Source: Campylorhamphus procurvoides
Taxonomy: Eukaryota > Chordata > Aves > Passeriformes > Dendrocolaptidae
Assembly: GCA_013396655.1 (NCBI GenBank)
Contig: WBMV01006289.1
Span: 1,302,001-1,366,000, forward strand
Length of the DNA: 64,000 nucleotides
Direction of reading: 5' to 3'
Shown: one piece after another, positions 61,620-64,000 of the stretch
How positions within the stretch are numbered: the first letter of the stretch is position 1
Layout: each line of letters begins with the position of its first letter
Made by a program: the position numbers and the translations under genes
Notes under the pieces: generated by a model
Told to the model about the DNA's origin: nothing
Databases searched by the model: none
What the model saw: only the letters and a program-made list of their open reading frames with translations

Positions 61620-64000
61620 TGTAGCAAAAACAGCTAACCTTTCGTCCTCCATCTGCATCCTCCTGTGGAGATAGGAGACAAAAAGGGGAGCAAAGCAGCA
61701 GCGTGAGAGTATGTGTCAGTTGAACTTAGCAAGTACTGTATGTGAAAGCCACCAGCTGGGGGGGTTTTGTGGGCTCTGGTGCTTTTTTTTTGTCATGTTT
61801 TGACAGCGTTTGATCATTCACAGCTATAGGTTATCCCAAATGTTGTTTTGAAATGCAATTGCAGGTTATGTAGATTGAGTTAGGAGCATTTGGGTTTAAA
61901 AATGATGGAAATCTCTTTTTCTGTTCAGAACTTTGTGGTATGAATTTCAGAATTATCCAGGACAGCCACAGTGCATTCCTCTTCAGTAGATTTGCTTCAG
62001 CACAGTCCTACAGACTCTCCGGAATCCCTGACTTGCCTGAAATATTTTTCATTTGTGGTGCTCAGGTGTTTAATCTAAATAGTGAGATGTTTTATGCAGT
62101 GCTTGTTTATCCAGCTGTCCTGTACCTTCAGGGCTGACATGGCCCTACCACAAAACCCTGTGCAGCCTGATGGAAGAACACATCACAATTTACAGTGATG
62201 CAGCATTTGTAATTGTTTTAGCCTTAGCCTTGCTTTGGAAATGTAAAAGAAGATTTGTTGTCTACAAGGAAAACAGACAAGCAGAGAGTTAATATGCTAT
62301 AGTGCCATCTAGAGACCCCAGGAGATTGTAAGGTATCTTGACACCTAAGTTGGAGATTGACTCTACCTCTGGACAGTTGAAATCTATAATTTGATCGTTC
62401 CTAGTCTATAGCATGCTCTGTTCCCCTTAGGAGTAATCACCTACATATGAATTCTTGTTGCTTAAAGGGAAAAAAAAAAGAGTACAAACTCCTCAATTTT
62501 CCTTCTCTTTTTTACAAGGTGCTCTGAACTTAATTTAGCAAATTGTTCTTCCTGGATGTGTAAGTCTCCCAAAGCTATCATCAGTTCTAGTTATTGCCAT
62601 CTATTTTTCCTATATTTTCATTGAAATGTCCTTTCCTACAGTTGTTACAGTTGCACTGTACATAGCTGCAAGATTATGGTACTTATCTTTCTCTATGGAC
62701 CATGCAATTGCTACTTGCAGCATTTAGTTTCGAGGAGCACCTGTGAGTGATCAGGCCACCTATGGCCACAGTCCATGTGCTTTGTCATTAAGTGTCTCAG
62801 GGCTCATTTGCAATGTCATAATAGTCAAGTCACTCTGTGTAATACACCTCATTAGTACACATATGGTTTTATCCCTACAAAAGGGCTCAATATTATTTGT
62901 TGGTGTACTAATCTAAGAATATCAGAGTCTTTTAAAGTGATGTAATGAAGATCATAATAGCAATCCCTTTAGTTATAGTATTCTGTCAGACATTAGGAAT
63001 TTTTTAGGGGTGGGGCTATCCTTTAGAAAGGACCAGCCAAGTTCTTTAAAATATAGAGTTCCTTTACCTCGTATATAACCTTTAGCTTTGGTATAAGTCC
63101 CAGGATTGTAGTGTAATTTTTCCAATTTTTTGTGAAGAACTGTAAAAGAACAAAAATCTCTCATATATAATTCAGGGCAGTGTATAACATAGTGATGAGC
63201 CTGTGGTATTGGAAAGTGGTGATATTCCTTTTACTGTTGCTTGATTATTTTTGTAAAATTACATAGTCTCTTACAAAATTATTTTCCTGAGAGAGCTGTT
63301 GGACACAAAAAATGCAGTAGAAGACTAGAAGCTCAACTGCTGTATCCTTAGCACCTTTAGTATCAATTGTAGCTACTGAAGACTATTTCAGTTTGTACCC
63401 ACTGGTGAAAAATACCAGCTTCTCCTTCCCTTTAACTTCTCTTACATGAAACCTTCATCAAAAGCAATGCTTTAAGTCCACTGAGAAATTGTTGTTCAAT
63501 TGAATTCAAGAGTTTTGTCACCAACCACAGTAAACAGATTATTATTTTCCCCCTGTATATTCCCCACAGTCAGTATGACCCTCACCTGCCGTACCACTTA
63601 GGATGCTACTGAATGTTTGTCCAGCAGTGTATGTATAACAGACATAGAAGGGCTGCACAGTTCTATCTGCCATAATTAGATACCACTGCCCATAGTGAAT
63701 TATACACTTAAAAGAGGCCAAAACCAAATAATCTTTTTTGTTCTTAATATGGAAGTATTTTTCAATAATAATTTGTGATGTTACAAAATAGATTATGTCT
63801 TTATTGTAATTAGAGAATTGCTTATATGTAATCTATACAGCCTTGCTTACTTAAGTTATTTGAAGTGTACAGGCATTTGTTGGGTTAGACATCTCTGGAG
63901 GAAGATTAATGTCATTGATTTTTAACAAGAAAAACAGTTTGGGAAAAAGTCTACTCATACTACATTTTGCTAACCTGGTATGAAAGATCTTTTAAAATTA
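61620..64000. other. non-genic AT-rich sequence, nothing recognised
   Basis: A G7 run near 61759-61765 and an A-run near 62470-62480 are the only simple-sequence features. No gene, RNA gene or repeat end was recognised up to the window edge. Confidence 0.55.

Noticed and set aside
1..64000. tRNA, snRNA, microRNA or CRISPR array
   Set aside because: No B-box (GGTTCGANTCC), U6/U1 core, known microRNA seed-plus-hairpin, or regularly spaced direct repeats were seen on either strand.

Overview
This window looks like nuclear DNA from a bird. The main evidence is a recognisable 3' end of a CR1 LINE, the dominant avian retrotransposon, in antisense orientation near 24.71-24.84 kb. Shorter CR1-like tails lie near 11.42-11.47 kb and 60.73-60.79 kb. 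Other support is the low interspersed-repeat load, the absence of Alu/B1/L1-like sequence, and an LTR near 8.07-8.58 kb whose poly(A)-signal region is laid out like that of avian alpharetrovirus-related LTRs. The sequence is AT-rich throughout, has few CpGs, and contains one 89-base assembly gap (26076-26164). The species cannot be fixed from what is visible.

I find no protein-coding gene that I can name. The longest open frames are only about 100-131 codons. They occur on both strands, overlap each other, and lack the features of known families, as expected by chance. The window is therefore best read as a gene desert or the inside of one or more very large introns. A few short stretches do have the shape of exons. 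These are a possible 3'-terminal exon at 1708-2015 (acceptor, open frame, AATAAA, GU-rich tail) and very small exon-like intervals with strong splice sites at 12892-12928 (37 nt), 47203-47221 (19 nt), 49850-49858 (9 nt) and 61580-61610 (31 nt). There is also a 36-codon open stretch after an acceptor at 59116-59228. All lie on the + strand. None is proven, because pseudo-exons are common in introns.

Layout: 0-8 kb is unique AT-rich sequence with the terminal-exon candidate and an unassigned GC-richer block (4.86-5.11 kb). At 8.07-8.58 kb there is a minus-strand LTR. From 8.6 to 24.7 kb the sequence is unique, with one CR1 tail, a microexon candidate, an AT-rich palindromic tract and simple repeats. 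At 24.7-26.2 kb there are the best CR1 copy, an A22 tract and a C10 tract ending in the gap. From 26.2 to 38 kb it is featureless apart from a small GT repeat. At 37.98-38.36 kb sits a sharply bounded GC-rich, transposon-like insert that carries its own good splice acceptor and donor. From 38.4 to 64 kb it is mostly unique sequence with two microexon candidates, a perfect 17-bp tandem duplication, several short hairpins, a strong G-quadruplex motif (58.01-58.05 kb), the second open stretch, a CR1 tail and a 31-nt exon candidate.

No tRNA, rRNA, snRNA, known microRNA or CRISPR array was recognised, and no convincing new system was found. The points most worth testing are the terminal-exon candidate at 1.7-2.0 kb, the 37-nt exon candidate at 12.9 kb, and the identity of the GC-rich insert at 38 kb.
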